A stretch of DNA of 64,000 bases from Epiperipatus broadwayi (GCA_028023455.1 JAQFVV010012672.1:376001-440000); one strand, 5' to 3'; counted from the first letter of the stretch, positions 13,801-26,509 are shown. Translations and numbers: made by a program. The notes: generated by a model from the letters alone, not told the origin.

Positions 13801-13968
13801 TTTAGATTGCATTTACCATCATTTTGAATTCTACAGACTGTCCAAAACCACCGCTGACATATGCAAGTGATAAATGATATCAAATAATCCACATGGGATT
13901 GCTTGGATATGTCAGCAGTGGTTTTGACCAGTTCTTAGAATTCAAAATGGTGCTGAGCACAATCTAAA
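13801..13968. mobile_element. 168-bp hairpin MITE
   Basis: The element begins TTTAGATTG and ends CAATCTAAA. Arms of about 62 bp (13801-13862 and 13907-13968) match inverted, including TTTTGAATTCT/AGAATTCAAAA and CACCGCTGACATAT/ATATGTCAGCAGTG. A related, probably half, copy lies at 14450-14540. The open frames called on both strands here are products of the symmetry. Confidence 0.75.
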
Positions 13969-14215
13969 TACTAAAAGCTTATAACATTAAAATATGAATT
14001 TTATCAGAGTATATGCCTATAACCACATGTTGAAATAACGTAAAATTGATCAAACCAAGTTATAATTTCAAAATACTAAAAGCTTATAACTTCTAAAATA
14101 CATATTTTATTACAATATATGCCTATAATCACATGACAATATAACATAAAATTGATCAAAGTAAACTTATAATTTCGAAATACTAAACCCTTATAAACCA
14201 CATGTTAAAATAAAG
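13966..14215 (+). repeat. Tandem repeat, about 106-bp unit, 2.3 copies
   Basis: Units start with AAATACTAAA at 13966, 14071 and 14178 (periods 105 and 107). Each contains TATATGCCTATAA, CACATG and AAAATTGATCAAA; the third is truncated. The array abuts the right end of the hairpin MITE, whose last bases (CTAAA) overlap the first unit. Confidence 0.8.
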
Positions 14216-14449
14216 CATATTAATTTTATAATTAATCAGATTTTTTCTTACCAGAAAAAAACTGTGATGTTGTATGCTTCCTTTGTTACATGTAGTTAGA
14301 AAAAAAAAATAGAGATAAAATAGCATTGTTCACATTTGATCTTCTGATGGGAATATCGGATCTACATTTGATCATATGAAATCCTTACAATATATGCACT
14401 TTAATTTGTTAATTATTGATGTAAATTGTCATATCATGACCATGTGTGG

Positions 14450-14540
14450 ATTATTCAATGTCATTTATCACTTGGATAATTCAGCAGTGGTTTTATGTGG
14501 TCCTTAGAATTCAAAATGGCTGTGAGGGAACTCTAAATCG
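14450..14540. repeat. Partial copy of the 168-bp hairpin MITE
   Basis: GGATTATTCAATG...CAGCAGTGGTTTTATGTGGTCCTTAGAATTCAAAATGGCTG... matches the right half of the element at 13801-13968. The terminal bases are diverged (CTCTAAATC against CAATCTAAA). Confidence 0.6.
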
Positions 14541-14875
14541 GTATCAAACTTTTATATTCTTAGGATTCCTAGATGTGCCAATAAAAGATTAATAGTAATA
14601 AAAGTTATTTATTAACAGTAAATATTAATAAAAATAATAAATTATGGACCTAAAATTGAAAATAATTGTATTGGTTTATTATTTTTTTGGATTTTTTTGG
14701 TCAACATATAGATTGATATCATAAAAACCAAATTAATATTAAAAAACTCACATGCACCCTCATATTAAAAGAATGTTTTATGGTTTATGTTAGAAGTCAG
14801 AATATAAAACTAATCAATATATGTGGGCATTTAATATATACAGATTGTTAGCCAAATCATATACCAGAGTTAAAA

Positions 14876-15365
14876 ATAATAAATATAGCGGATTTGAACT
14901 CAGACTTTCCAGCACTCTTTAACTATCCAAACTATCTCATACCACTGATACACATAACCACAAACATGTAGAAAAGATAATCATTAGTAAAGGTATTTTA
15001 TGCTAAACCAGCACTTATCAGTTGGTTCAGGTTATCATCTCCACACACACATATAATCAGCACATAACAATAATATTAGCATCAACATGGGATTTGGGCT
15101 TTCCATCATCAGATTTTCAATGGTATGGATGGTTGAAGAGTTGGAGGTTGGAATAGATTGAAGTCTGTCTATTAAAGTATGAAGATTTGCTATCTTAATA
15201 TAAACTGAGCACTGGGACCAACTGATAAGTGCTTGTTTAGTATGAAATATGTATATTGGTGATTATTTATCTTTTCTACATGTGTGTGTACCAGTGGTAC
15301 AAGATAGCATGGATAGTTGAAGGGTGCTTGAAAATCTATGTTCAAATCCCCTATATTTACAATTA
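14876..15365. repeat. Decayed relative of the 615-bp foldback
   Basis: Segments match the 569-1183 foldback in order: the left arm (GCTAAACCAGCACTTATCAG, TGGTTCAGGTTATCATCTCC) and a right arm (TCTATTAAAGTATGAAGATT, TATTGGTGATTATTTATCTT). The outer ends look tRNA-derived: at the right end GTACCAGTGGTACAAGATAG is followed by GTTCAAATCCCC, a good B-box-like sequence. The left end carries the complement. The arms are now imperfect and the centre is rearranged. Confidence 0.7.
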
Positions 15366-15544
15366 AGCTCCAGGTATATGAAGAATGCTTCAATGCTTGC
15401 ATTTCAAATATTAGTTAAAATAATAATGATGTTAAAAATAGATTTTATCCAAAATAAATTTATAGCATATTAATTATTAAGTTTCAGTAGCTACTATGCA
15501 TCAACATTGCTACTTTGGATTTTTAAACTGATCATATTTATATA

Positions 15545-16068
15545 CAGGGGTACCCAAAATAATCAGAATTTTATAATAAAAAATTGTTTATTTATTTTTA
15601 AGTGTTATAAATTTAACCTATTTCAAATGACTATCCATTAGATGCAATGCCCTGATCTAAACATGTTTTTCACTTTTCAAAGTAGTCCCTTGCAAAGTGA
15701 TGTGTTTTAACACTTCTGTCATTTTTTTTACCCCTACTTCAAAGCCCACAAAAAGAAGATATTTCTTCATTCGAGAGATTAAAAAAAATGTCTGAAGCAA
15801 GATCGAGTGAATACAGCTGACAGAAAAGCTAGATCATGCTGAATTTAATTAAAAAGTGTTTCACACTCAAGTTATAAAAAAATTGACAAAAATACACAAT
15901 ACACTTTACAAAACAATGTGTTATGTGGCCCTACAATTTCACACAGTGATATCATTTGACAGAAAGATGCGAAAGGTCATTGCAAGAAGTATGTAAAGGC
16001 TGAAGTATATATTACAACAAGCATGCAAACTAGAGAATGATTCCTGTTATTTTTGTGTCCCCCTTCAT
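15545..16068 (-). mobile_element. Internally deleted mariner-like transposon
   Basis: The left end (CAGGGGTACCCAAAATAATC) and the right end read inverted (GGGGGACACAAAAATAACAG) form an imperfect terminal inverted repeat. On the minus strand, frame-broken translation gives a block close to YSLDLASDIFF (about 15790-15830), corresponding to the mariner YSPDLAP-DFF motif around the third catalytic Asp. It is followed by a C-terminal stretch resembling DYFEKWKT..D..IASNG. Only the C-terminal third is present, so this is a non-autonomous, decayed derivative. Ends are approximate and a TA duplication could not be confirmed. Confidence 0.6.
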
Positions 16069-18339
16069 ATTGAGTCAACAAAATTAGACAAATAGAGGAA
16101 CTTTCTTCTTCTTCAATATAATAAAATGAATATGGAGAAAAACTTTTGTATAGTTTAAATCAAAAAACATGCAGTGATATAAATTTGGCAACATTGTCAT
16201 TTTGAAAATTGAAGATGTTAAATATGATTACATTTATCTAACAAATGCGATATTTAAATGAACTAATTTAAATAAAAATGCCATGCATAATCATATTACA
16301 GTGTAAATAAAGCAGCAACAGTAAGTAATTTAAGAGAGCTATGATTATGATGAACTTCACCAAGCGGACTCAGCTTTAGATTATAAAGAAGAAAGAAACC
16401 ACTTTGTTATGCAGACAAACGTATGCAAATTTGAGTATGATTACATTAATAATATTGTTGCATTATATTAATTTAAATTTTCTGTTTTACATTTTTAACA
16501 ACTGATAAGAATTTACAAACAAAAATTCAAACACTGATAAAAATTTAAGAATGATTGGTGGATTGCAATTGCAAATGATACTGTTATTTGCCAATTGCCG
16601 TTCTTTAGATTTTTTGTATCTAACAGTAATAATAATAATTAAATAGTTTATCATTCAGGAAGTCATGGCATTCAAGCACCCAAAATCATAAAGCTAACTG
16701 CTATCCAATAATTTAAAGCTCTCATTGCCAGCATTCTTACTGTACTATGCCACACAAAGTTTTTCAAACGCTGAAACTAAAATATGAACCAAAACTATTA
16801 TAATTCTATTATACCCATAGATTACATATGATGATAAAGGAATGGAATATTTTTATCACCTTTTGAGCAATGATGATATAACAATTCTGATGGCTGCATT
16901 TAATGTCATAAAATCATTCTTTATAATTTTAAAATTAAGAAGCTGAAGACCTTGAGAAAATATTTGGAGAGATTTTAAAATAAAGCAGTAATATATCAGC
17001 AAACAATTATAAGTTTTAAAGAAATTTATAAACCTGTGAAAATGTGCTAACTAATATTAAGGATAGTCCTAATGTTTCATTTTATAAAAATAAAAGGAAC
17101 AGAAAAGATGATAGAAATTATCATAGAATATCACTAAGCAAAAGTATTTGCAGAATTGCTTCCAGATATATAAGAAGGATTATCAGAAATTTTAGTGTCA
17201 AAAAACACTTATAAATACAGTTTTTAAGTCAGGAAATTGGAGAAAAAATTGTAGTGAGCAAAAATATGTAATTTATTTATACTTATTGCTTTTTGGGTAA
17301 GACATTTATACAATAATCGATTGTTCTCAGAAGTTAATTCATATTATATAAGACTATATGAGGTGAAGCAATTGATGGAAAATCTGGGGTATCTGAAATA
17401 AAAATAGAAATATGTACAAGTTCCAATTTTGCCATTTTCATAACAATCATCATTGAAATAGTTTATAAAAGAAGTATCAAGATGTAACAAAATAGAACTG
17501 ATTAAAAACAAAAACAATAAATTCATCTTTTCAATACCTTGCCATTTCAAAGAATAATCTGTAAAATGTTTTTAACATCAGTTTTAATAGAGTAGTTAAC
17601 ATTCCAAAAAAAAAACCAGTATGAAAGAAAAAAAAAAAAAGATACCTTTTGACTGAATAATTATCTAGAGAATATTTTCATAACTTTTTAAATATAAAGA
17701 TGGGGTTTAACTACTGAAGTGCAATACACATCAGTGTGCTAAAAGTTAGAAAATTCCATCAGTATAACTACATTAACTAAGTTAACTGTGATTGTTATTC
17801 TGCCAAAATTTATTATATGAAATTATATATGAATCTCCTATCATTGGATACTAAGGTATTGGAAAATTTCAATTAAAAAGTGCTTTACAATAGTATAAAA
17901 ATATGATGACAAGATCAAAAAGTAGATATGTTTTTCTGCTTGCTATATGTGCACATGAACTATTTTATGGTAAACTGAAGCAAGAGTAAAGAGATGACAA
18001 ATTATTGCTTTCACTGAGAAGATATGGTTAAGAGGCAGAATATAATAGAGGTATAATTATATTATTTATTCACATCATGTAGAAAGAAGTTTGCCAACAC
18101 AAGAGATTAAAGACAATATTTCAATGTTGTCAAATTAATAATTAAAGATATATATGGGTTTATTTGTCATTCATTGATTGGTTTATGTATTCAACATAAA
18201 ATAAATTAAGAGACAAAAAAAAAAAGAGCTAAATATATATATATATTATATTTGAAATTAGATTTTCCAGTTAGAAGTGGTTATTTATTAATGATGATAA
18301 TGGTATTTATATCCAAATCAGTTCAGCTCATGAATTTTA
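16069..18339. other. AT-rich intergenic DNA, no gene seen
   Basis: No supported gene or RNA. A short piece near 16640-16760 may be another decayed SINE-like copy (ATCATTCAGGAAGTCATGGC). The minus-strand frame at 17344-17550 shows no domain and AT-driven composition. Confidence 0.55.
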
Positions 18340-18475
18340 ATTTCTGATGGCAGAAAATCAAAACGTTTGTCATTAAGAAGACAATATGGAATTTGAACAT
18401 TGAAAGTAATAGAGTTGGGCTGCAATCAATGAACTTTTACCACTCGAGTTCATCACTGCATTAAATATGAAGGGC
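18340..18475 (-). repeat. SINE-like dispersed repeat, copy 3
   Basis: Shares the order GGAATTTGAACATTGAAAGT, ATAGAGTTGGGCT, GAACTTTTACCACTCGAG and a terminal CACTGCATTA with the copies near 10.6, 11.1, 19.1 and 53.9 kb. Confidence 0.45.
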
Positions 18476-19109
18476 AACATTATAGTCATTTTTCCTTTTG
18501 ATTCTCTATCTTCTAGACAATCAGGGATTCCATTACACAATTTAAAGTTTTTATTTAAATCACATAGTCATTTAAAGAGTACTCCTAACACCGCCATCAT
18601 ATCAGCTGTAGTTGCAAGCAATTGACAATTTCCAAAAGATGGCAGACATAGCACTTTGGCAAAAAGCAGTTTTTAGTCTTTCAGACCAATCAAGTTTCCA
18701 TAGTCAGACTAAACAAAGGAATCCAAATATTGTTGTGATTAGATGAGATCCTTTTCCATTGTGAGACTCAACATATGAAAATAATATAGTAACATTTAAA
18801 AAAAAAAATTCAATGTTCAAATCTATTCAGCAAACTGAATATGAACATTTCCCTACTGTTCTATATTTGTATAATAAAAGCATAGACTCAACTGTTAACT
18901 TTAGCGCAGATATTGTAATATATTATTGCTAAATGTTATCAAGTTGATATTAAAAATCATGAGCATCATTTTTCCAGGATGCTATTTATTATTTATTTGG
19001 TTTTCATATTGATCGTTGGAACTTTTCCATCCATCTCATTGCCAATTATCCTCTTCTTCTTTCGCCATCACCACTTCCAAGTATTATAAAATTTATAATA
19101 AACAAATAA

Positions 19110-19220
19110 AATAAGTGAATAATGTATTGTTCAGGGATTCATATAAAATTTGAGTATTAGAAGTTATAGAATTGGATCTTGAACTCTTGAGTACACCATT
19201 CCAGCATTGCGCTGCTAAAC
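19110..19220 (-). repeat. SINE-like dispersed repeat, copy 4
   Basis: GGGATTCATATAAAATTTGAG, AGAAGTTATAGAATTGG and CTTGAACTCTTGAG, followed by CCAGCATTGCGCTGCTAAAC, match the family in order. On the minus strand the last block reads GTTTAGCAGCGCAATGCTGG, close to an RNA polymerase III A-box. Confidence 0.45.
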
Positions 19221-19978
19221 TTCAGAGCATAATGAATCAAATTGTCTGTTACTAATAATTTCAATCTGGATCAAACATATTTCAAATGAAAATTCAGGTC
19301 TAATATAATCAAATAACTTTTATACTTATTGACAGACAGAATTCTATAGTATCTTTGCCAGTTGATCTTTACTTTTGAAGACAGTTATATTAATGATTAC
19401 AAAGATTTACTCATTAATAAAAATGAATAAATTAACTGCAACAAAATATTATACAATGTACTCCACTATTACATTACCAGTATTGATAAAAAAAGTAATA
19501 ATCACAATACTCATTTTAACACCTTAATCCAAACAAATCTGCAAATTTGTTAATATGAATATATGATAAATAATTGTGGTAATTGAAAAGTTTGTGTGTA
19601 AACAAAACTTCTAAATAAGTAGTAAGTGCCACCATATTGTAATATTTTTAATGAAAAAACAATCTTTAAAAAACATAAAATGGTATTAAAAAATTTTATG
19701 AATTAAAAAAAAAAATTCAATTGTTGAAAGCACTTGAAATCTAAAAAAAAAGGTTTATTAATAAAGTGTGACCCTAAATTCAAATTATGAATTCCTAAAA
19801 GGCTAAGACTACATTAAAAAATAATTAAATGATTATTGCTTAGTAGGTCATGCAACGTCCTATTACTAAATCACAGATTAATTCAGAAATATTCAGCTCT
19901 CTAAATATTCCAAATTTACACCAGCATTTGGATAGGCTAACATAGCTGAATGGGCAACATGAAAGAGTGTTCAAACTT

Positions 19979-20047
19979 TACCATGAATTTAAATCCCATG
20001 TCATGGTCATTGTAGGCTAATGACATTAACCACTATACGATGAGGAT
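19979..20047 (-). repeat. tRNA-like sequence (tRNA pseudogene or SINE head)
   Basis: On the minus strand it starts TCCTCATCGTATAGTGGTTA, very like the 5' part and A-box of tRNA-Asp/Val/Glu types. A hairpin TCATT...AATGA sits at the anticodon position and GGGATTTAAATTC at the B-box position. The loop lacks the invariant U33, so a functional tRNA is unlikely. Confidence 0.5.
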
Positions 20048-20844
20048 CTATATATAATTGAGTTTTTTTTTTTTTGAAAGATGGTTTAAAAAATAAAATC
20101 ATAAAGTTTTACTCGTTATATAAGTCAAATAAAAATAAATGTATATATAATTTATCAAGTAAAATTATGCTTCTCCTTCTTTCTCTTTATAAAGAAAAAA
20201 GATCGTTTTTATTATATAAAGGAATAGAGAATGAATAAAAATTTAAAAAAATAGGACAGAAAAGAAAAAGAGCAAATTAGTTAAGAAAAAAAAATACTAT
20301 AGGAAATTATAAGTAGATAAATCATTTCATAAAACAATTTATTTTAAAAAATTAAATTCTTTTTAAATGAACTGTCTAATATTTATGAAAAATAGTTAAG
20401 TTGGACAAAATAACATTTTTCAAAAAAAAAAAAAAACTAATTTAAAAGGAAATATTACTATAACATATGACATAATAAACATGTGCTATACATGATCTGT
20501 TTTTGGAATGAAGCCAACCTAAATTAGGATTAAAAATACAGTAATAATCTATTTTGATGGATAAAATAAAAAAGTAAAGAATTTGAAAATATAAACACAT
20601 GTAATTCAATTATGACTATCAAAAAAAAATGTATATATAAAAATCATTTACTTTTTTGTCAGATTATAAAACTTGTTGGATAATTAATTCTACTATTCTA
20701 TCTGATGTATCAATAATCTTATGATAATGATAATTGACTTATTTGTAATTAGTGCCATTTTACCTGTGTTCCCAATATTTGGCCTTTCTTATAATTTCAA
20801 AGAATCTGACAATGTTACAGTTTTTCTTCAAATTATAATCTTTT

Positions 20845-20943
20845 GTCAAGCATCTGTGGTTGAGAGGTCAGCGACAGCTGCTTTACAAGCAGTTGTCCCG
20901 GATTAGCTTCCCAGCTGATGCTATGACACATAAGGAAAAAAAA
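20845..20943 (+). repeat. tRNA-derived SINE, second copy
   Basis: Collinear with 6111-6209: starts GTCAAGCATCTGTGGTTGAG, has a GCTGC/GCAGT anticodon-like arm with a 7-base loop (TTTACAA), then TCCCGGATTAGCTTCCC at the T-arm position, a TGACACATAAGG tail and an A-run. The shared tail ahead of the A-run (TGACATATG here against TGACACATAAG) shows the two are one family rather than independent tRNA pseudogenes. Confidence 0.75.
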
Positions 20944-21071
20944 TTTCTAATAATCTTACTTCATTTAAAAGTATTTATCAAAGGGTGCCTTTGCTGTTAA
21001 GATTCCAAACAATGCAATGGCTGATAACTAAACAGATTTTAGAATCTGAGGGTCATAGCTTTGTTTAAGTC

Positions 21072-21263
21072 ATGAGTATAAGTGTAAAAAAAAATAGATA
21101 CTCACATATACATATTCTATTCTCAACAAATAATGAACCAATGCCTCCGGTTAAGAATTCTCAGTCATATGGATTAAAAAAACAAGACCGTAGTATTTTC
21201 TTGGATTTAAATTTGAAGATAAAAGTTGGTAAAGTAATTACAGTCATTTATGCATATAGTTGA
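21072..21263 (+). pseudogene. Possible LINE endonuclease fragment
   Basis: A 63-codon frame ends in KVGKVITVIYAYS, resembling the VTLISVYAP strand of APE-type LINE endonucleases. The LINE RT remnant at 22.8-23.5 kb lies on the same strand about 1.5 kb downstream, the spacing expected inside one ORF2. Sequence near 21335-21375 (GAACATTAGAAGTTTGCCCT) recurs near 42779-42816. Assignment is tentative. Confidence 0.4.
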
Positions 21264-22789
21264 TGAACAGACCAGCCATATTCATTTAATAGGTGATCAA
21301 TTATTTATTAAAACAATCACAAAAACAAGAACTTATAAAGTGAACATTAGAAGTTTGCCCTGTTTAGCTTCTTTCAAGTGTCACGGAATAATGCTATGCA
21401 AAATGCATATAATGTGAGAAAAGAACCTTTGTTTGAATGAGGAAAAAATATATTAAATATTTTATTTGGACTATAAGAGAAAATAATATTGAACAATGGG
21501 CAGCATGAAGACCTATTATTTCAGTTCAAGATCTTTTTAATTATTAATTCAGTAATAAGATTAGCAAAAATTTTATATCATTGCTTAATGATGTAATGTA
21601 TACTTTTAGTCATGAAAATTGATCTATGTAGCATTGTCTTTGAAATATCTGTATCTCTACTCAATGCTCATTTAAATTGCAAGGTTAAGATAAAACAATA
21701 TCAAAGTTCAAGTGATTTTTTACTTTTTTACAACCTAATGCTAAGTGTATTTCCAATGAATGAAATTCAAATATAAGAGTGACTTGATAGCAACCCAAGT
21801 AAGGATTATCATGTATAATGTTCATATTCCTGGATCTTCTAAGCATATCAACACTGAAGAGATATTTTGAATCAAAAAATAACATTCAGAAATAATTGAC
21901 AAAATATGACATTATATTAAGAAATTTACTATCACGTATCTTTATAAAAATCACATTAATATTCATTCCTTGCTATGACATCTTTTGAGATTGATTCAGA
22001 TAATTTATAAAAAGTTAAGTGATACAATAAATAACATATATTATGAATAAATAACTTTTGCTAGGATAGCTGAACTATCTCAGAATTTTACTGTTCAAAG
22101 TCACTCTTATTTACTAAAATGATCATTTAATTTTTAATTCATTTTCTCTTGTTTACAATGTTCAAAATATTTTTTCTTATTTAAAAATAAAATAAATAAG
22201 ATAAATCAAATAAAATAAAAACAATAACTCAAAGCATGAATATAGTAAAAAGTAGAAAGTTATCTTCCATTATATGAAGGTTAGTGATTATGTTCAACAA
22301 GTGGTTTCCAATAACATGAATTTTTCATCAGGTATCAAAACAATAAAAATACTTATAGTAGTTCTTTCTTTCTTTTTTATAGCAAAAAAAAAAACTTTTA
22401 TGACATAGAACAATAAATATAAAACAAGAGCTGAGATATAATAATATACTCTTAACTCTGTTCTCTGATAGAATTTTTCTCCAATAATCCTTTATCAGTA
22501 AATGTGTTAAAATATTTTTAGAACAGGCAGACATTATTTAAATTTACTATTTTATACAAAACTCACTCACAGAGATCAGTTTGACAATAAATTATAATCC
22601 CCCTCTTATAGGTTTGTTTTTATGAAGTGCAAACAAACATTTTCCTTTGAATGATCATATGTGCAAAAATAGCGAAAATATTTTATAAAGCTTAAACTAT
22701 TTATACTCACATATTTCCACAAAGGTTTGAAGGTGAATTTTTTTTTTATTGTGAATCAATAACCCCCCCCCCCCCAAGAACATGTTTTT

Positions 22790-23540
22790 GACTTTTGGAT
22801 TTACAGTATGCTAATGACGGTCTGCCAATTCAAAAGGCAATGTTCAAAATGTATTAAACATTTTGAATGCAATGTATAAAGATTTGGATTTAGTAATTAA
22901 TGTTAAAAAAATTCAAGTCCTTTATTAGCCAATAATGGAAGAAAAATCCTTGATTTGGATAATTATCAACTTGAGAATGTGAGCCAATTTAATTTAAATA
23001 GAAAGATGGACTTAGATATTGAAGTGCAGCATAAACTCTAATGTGACTTTTTACTTTTAAACAAATTAAAAAGCAAGACATTTGATCACAATAATAAAAC
23101 TACTGCAAATAAGTTAGTTATATCCTGAGCTGTTATTTTACCTAATTTAATGTATGGAAGTGAGACTTGGACTCCCTACTGACATAAAACGTAAAGACAT
23201 TAGAAAAAAATTCATTTAAGTTTATCCTTTACAAAAATTTAAAAAAATAATTGGAAGATCATATAAGTTCAATGCTGGATATGATATTATAAAATCTACA
23301 ATTGTAAAATCACATCCTCAATGGAGTGACCCCATATAGAGTAAATGAACACAATACTTCATTAAAATAAATTACTTTATGATGAATTTGAGCATTTTTA
23401 TAGGAAAGACAGACTCCATATACATGATCAAGATTGTCACAAACACAATAAAAAAAGTGCAATTCACATTGGAGAGCTACAATTAGACAAGGTAGGAAAA
23501 TCTTCCAGAAAAAAAAAAGTTTGATGCAGAAGCATCCCAA
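22790..23540 (+). pseudogene. Decayed LINE reverse transcriptase, C-terminal half
   Basis: Multiply frame-broken. TATGCTAATGACGGT (about 22807) reads YANDG, one substitution from the catalytic YADD motif of reverse transcriptase. It is followed by a piece close to YKDLDLVINVKK (about 22880-22910). Near 23130-23175, ILPNLMYGSETWTP matches the LINE hallmark around LxYGSETW. Further on, a segment reads like the LINE tail (RLHIHDQDCHKHNKKSA). Together with the fragment at 21.1 kb it may be one old, 2.5-kb 5'-truncated insertion. Confidence 0.7.
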
Positions 23541-24790
23541 AATATCAAATAAAAAGATTAATGGATCTGTATGATATTATGTATGAATATATGTTGTTCA
23601 TAAACTAGTTTGTATAGACATCGTAAAATTTCTATTTAGTATATTATATTATTTTTTAATTTCTTTCTTGGAGTAGAATTGGTTACATTTGTTTGCTAAC
23701 AGCTGAAGTTGTTGACTTTTATTAATATAAAAAATTTAAATGAAAAAAATAATATATATCCTCCAACAAACTAATTTGTAAATGAGTGAAAGAAACATTT
23801 CTCTCTCATTTAGATGTATGATATGACAGGAAGGAGCAGATATTTGACTAGCTATTCTTTTATCTAAAATAATTTATACATAGTATAATAATTTTACGAA
23901 AAAAAAAAAAAATCAATCGATTAGATTCATCACAGATTTGATGTATTTTCATCTAATTTTATATTACATATGCATTTTAAGCACCATTCAAAATGTATGC
24001 ATAAGTGCACTATATATTTTATTTAGTATATTAATTTAAACTAATATATATATATAGTATTGTAATAAAATTATAAATTAAAATTTTTATTTTAATGAAG
24101 ACTTGATTATTGTTTTAAACAATTTTTTAATGAATGTTGATAAACAAAGAAAGCAAATATAATTATGATAATTTTTAATTCAATAAAGATAACTTACTTT
24201 ATTACATAATGATTGTATTTTACCTGAAAAAAAAACTGTATTTAAATATTTGTTAAATAATAATTGAAGTATTATATCTAGTTTTTTTTTTCTTCCTGAT
24301 TTTATAAAAATAAAAAAATATTCACTTGTGAATTATATATGTAAAGTAAATATAAGTATATATATATCTGCCATTTTGATACTACAATGTCAGTAATTTT
24401 ATTATGAATTATGTATAAAAAAATAATTTATAAAATTATATAACATTGTTGGCCAGGCAAATTTATGTTGCGAATCAAATTTTAGATCTTACACAGAGAT
24501 AGGTTATAACATATCATGAATAAGTAATTCAACATTAGATTTAAAATTGTGTGATGTAAATTATTACACCAATTAGATATATCTATGACAATCAAATTAT
24601 TTCCCCCCAATTATACCATGTTTAGTGTGACACAAAGGCAGTTAACATGGATCACACTATGCAGACAAAAAAAAAAAAAAATTGTACAAATCAAATAAGT
24701 GATTTTCGAGGTTTTTGACATTGTTAATTATCACAGCTGCTATTCTAATAAGATATCAATAATGCTGCATAAGGGGGCTGCAAAAAACAT

Positions 24791-24796
24791 TTTATT
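24791..24796 (-). terminator. Poly(A) signal of proposed minus-strand gene
   Basis: AATAAA on the minus strand, about 83 bases after the stop codon of the terminal exon ending at 24879. In DNA this AT-rich a hexamer alone would mean little; its value comes from its position behind a good splice acceptor and open exon. Confidence 0.4.
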
Positions 24797-24878
24797 CTGA
24801 TTGAAATTGGTCAATATTTTATGTTAAAATATCTTTCTTGTGTCTGCAAGTGCATCCAGACATTTTCCCAAGTAACTC

Positions 24879-24971
24879 TCAAATAATTGCCAGGATATAG
24901 TATATAGCAAGTTCTTCAGTATTTAGTCTGTACTCATCATAACTGTCTTTCCCAAAAATTGTTTGAATGAT
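24879..24971 (-). CDS. Proposed terminal coding exon of a small host gene
   Basis: A strong acceptor (long T-rich tract ending CTTTTACAG, plus 24972-24980) opens a 30-codon frame beginning IIQTIFGKDSYDEY and ending in ELAIYYILAII before TGA (24881-24879). The composition (charged, with Gly, Asp and Glu) differs from chance frames around it. The frame starts in phase 0, matching the phase-0 end of the exon at 33658-33754. Joined directly they would give a 49-residue protein across an 8.7-kb intron; undetected exons in between are possible. I do not recognise the family. Confidence 0.45.
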   Translation of the reverse strand: MIQTIFGKDSYDEYRLNTEELAIYYILAII

Positions 24972-25479
24972 CTGTAAAAGAAAAAAAGTTCATTACACTT
25001 TTCCCCTGATAGTGACACAGCAATTTGATTATTCAATAAAAGCCAAATTAAAAATATTATTATGTCCAATTTTTCTATGAATAGTTCCCTACAAATGTGT
25101 ATTTTAACCTATGAATGCTATTGCTGATAAAGATAAAAAATTAAATAGTCTAAAACTTTCCCTGAAAATTGTATGTTATACAAAAAAAAAGTGCATGAAA
25201 TTGATCCATAAATTATATGATACACACACTTTATTTTACATTTGTAGAGATACTTATTTACACAATACAGGCACAATACTAATATGGTAATGTTCATTGC
25301 CAAAGTTCCTGCATTAATAATTCTTTGAGAATTAGATAGACATGTAATGATAATTCAAATATATACTTCTGCATCTGGTAAAACTTCCATAATTTAAATA
25401 TTAATTTAATGTATCTGTATAAAGCTATCTACATAAGTCTAAGCAATCAAATGATACTATCAAATAGATACTTAGATTA

Positions 25480-25720
25480 ATTTCTGGCTACTTTGTTTCT
25501 TTTATACTGTTGTAACAAATACACTAAAAATTTTGACTCCCTAACATTTTGAATCCAAGACAACATGCTATCTTTATTCTCCAATAGTGAAATGATTTTC
25601 CTTCCAATATCAAAATGTTTTATTTAGAGATTATTTTCTTCTACACTATTTCAATCACAACTATATTTCCTTATGTTATCAATAACTTTTTGGGTATTAT
25701 TTTACAAAATTCCAAAAATG
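25480..25720 (-). pseudogene. Decayed LINE fragment
   Basis: Minus-strand translation gives pieces such as VEENN...IGRKIIS followed by W..NVRESKFLVYLLQQYK. The first part closely parallels EENKCL...SIGRKIISAI in the minus-strand LINE at 39.8-42.3 kb (about 41290-41380). It is therefore probably a second fragment of that family, from the linker before the polymerase domain. Confidence 0.45.
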
Positions 25721-26509
25721 TAATTCTTTTAAATGGATTTATCATATGATTTAGTAAAACGAAAGGTGCTAAAGATTCCTAAATCAAAATTCAATTAACC
25801 TTTTGATTATTATTTAATGGAAGATAGGTAAAGAAAAAGGAGAGAAAGAATGAGAGAAAGTACATAAAGAAGAAACAAAAAATATCTGTACCAGAAATAA
25901 TACTTTTTTTTTTAATGACAACTCTATCAGCATTATTTTTTAAAAATAAATTTATAGGCATATAAAAAAAATATTACAAAAACACGGTATATTTATTATT
26001 TTATTGCAGCCAACTTTACAATTATTATAGTCAGTAAAATCACTGAAAAACAGATATTTATGATTTTGCTCAAAAAAATTAGATGTACTACTAAATTATA
26101 GATTGTTCTGTAATCATGTGATACGATCTAGTGAAAAAGACTATTATATTACTTCAGGCTAAGAATGATTCATGAAAGCAACCAATGAATGTCATTAAAA
26201 TGGGTTAAAAAGCATTATCTATGAACATTTGATCCAGGATTTCTATTTATAGGAAAAACTTAAAAAATCAACCCTATCAGTGATTCAGTTCTTTAAAAAG
26301 TGTGAACAAGCTATCTAGAAAAAAGAAATTAGCAACAACAATTAAAAGGAGTTATAATAAAAGATTAGTTTGATAGTGATAAGGTAATTTATATAGGGCT
26401 GCCTATTGTGACTCAATCTATTGAACTTGTTATACTATTATTCTATTTGTTTACATTATAAAATGTTTCAGAAAAAAAAAAAATTATTGGAATATTTTTG
26501 TAATAATCT

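Noticed and set aside
13539-13892. 117-codon minus frame and overlapping 85-codon plus frame
   Set aside because: Both overlap the hairpin MITE and T-rich sequence; no recognisable domain.
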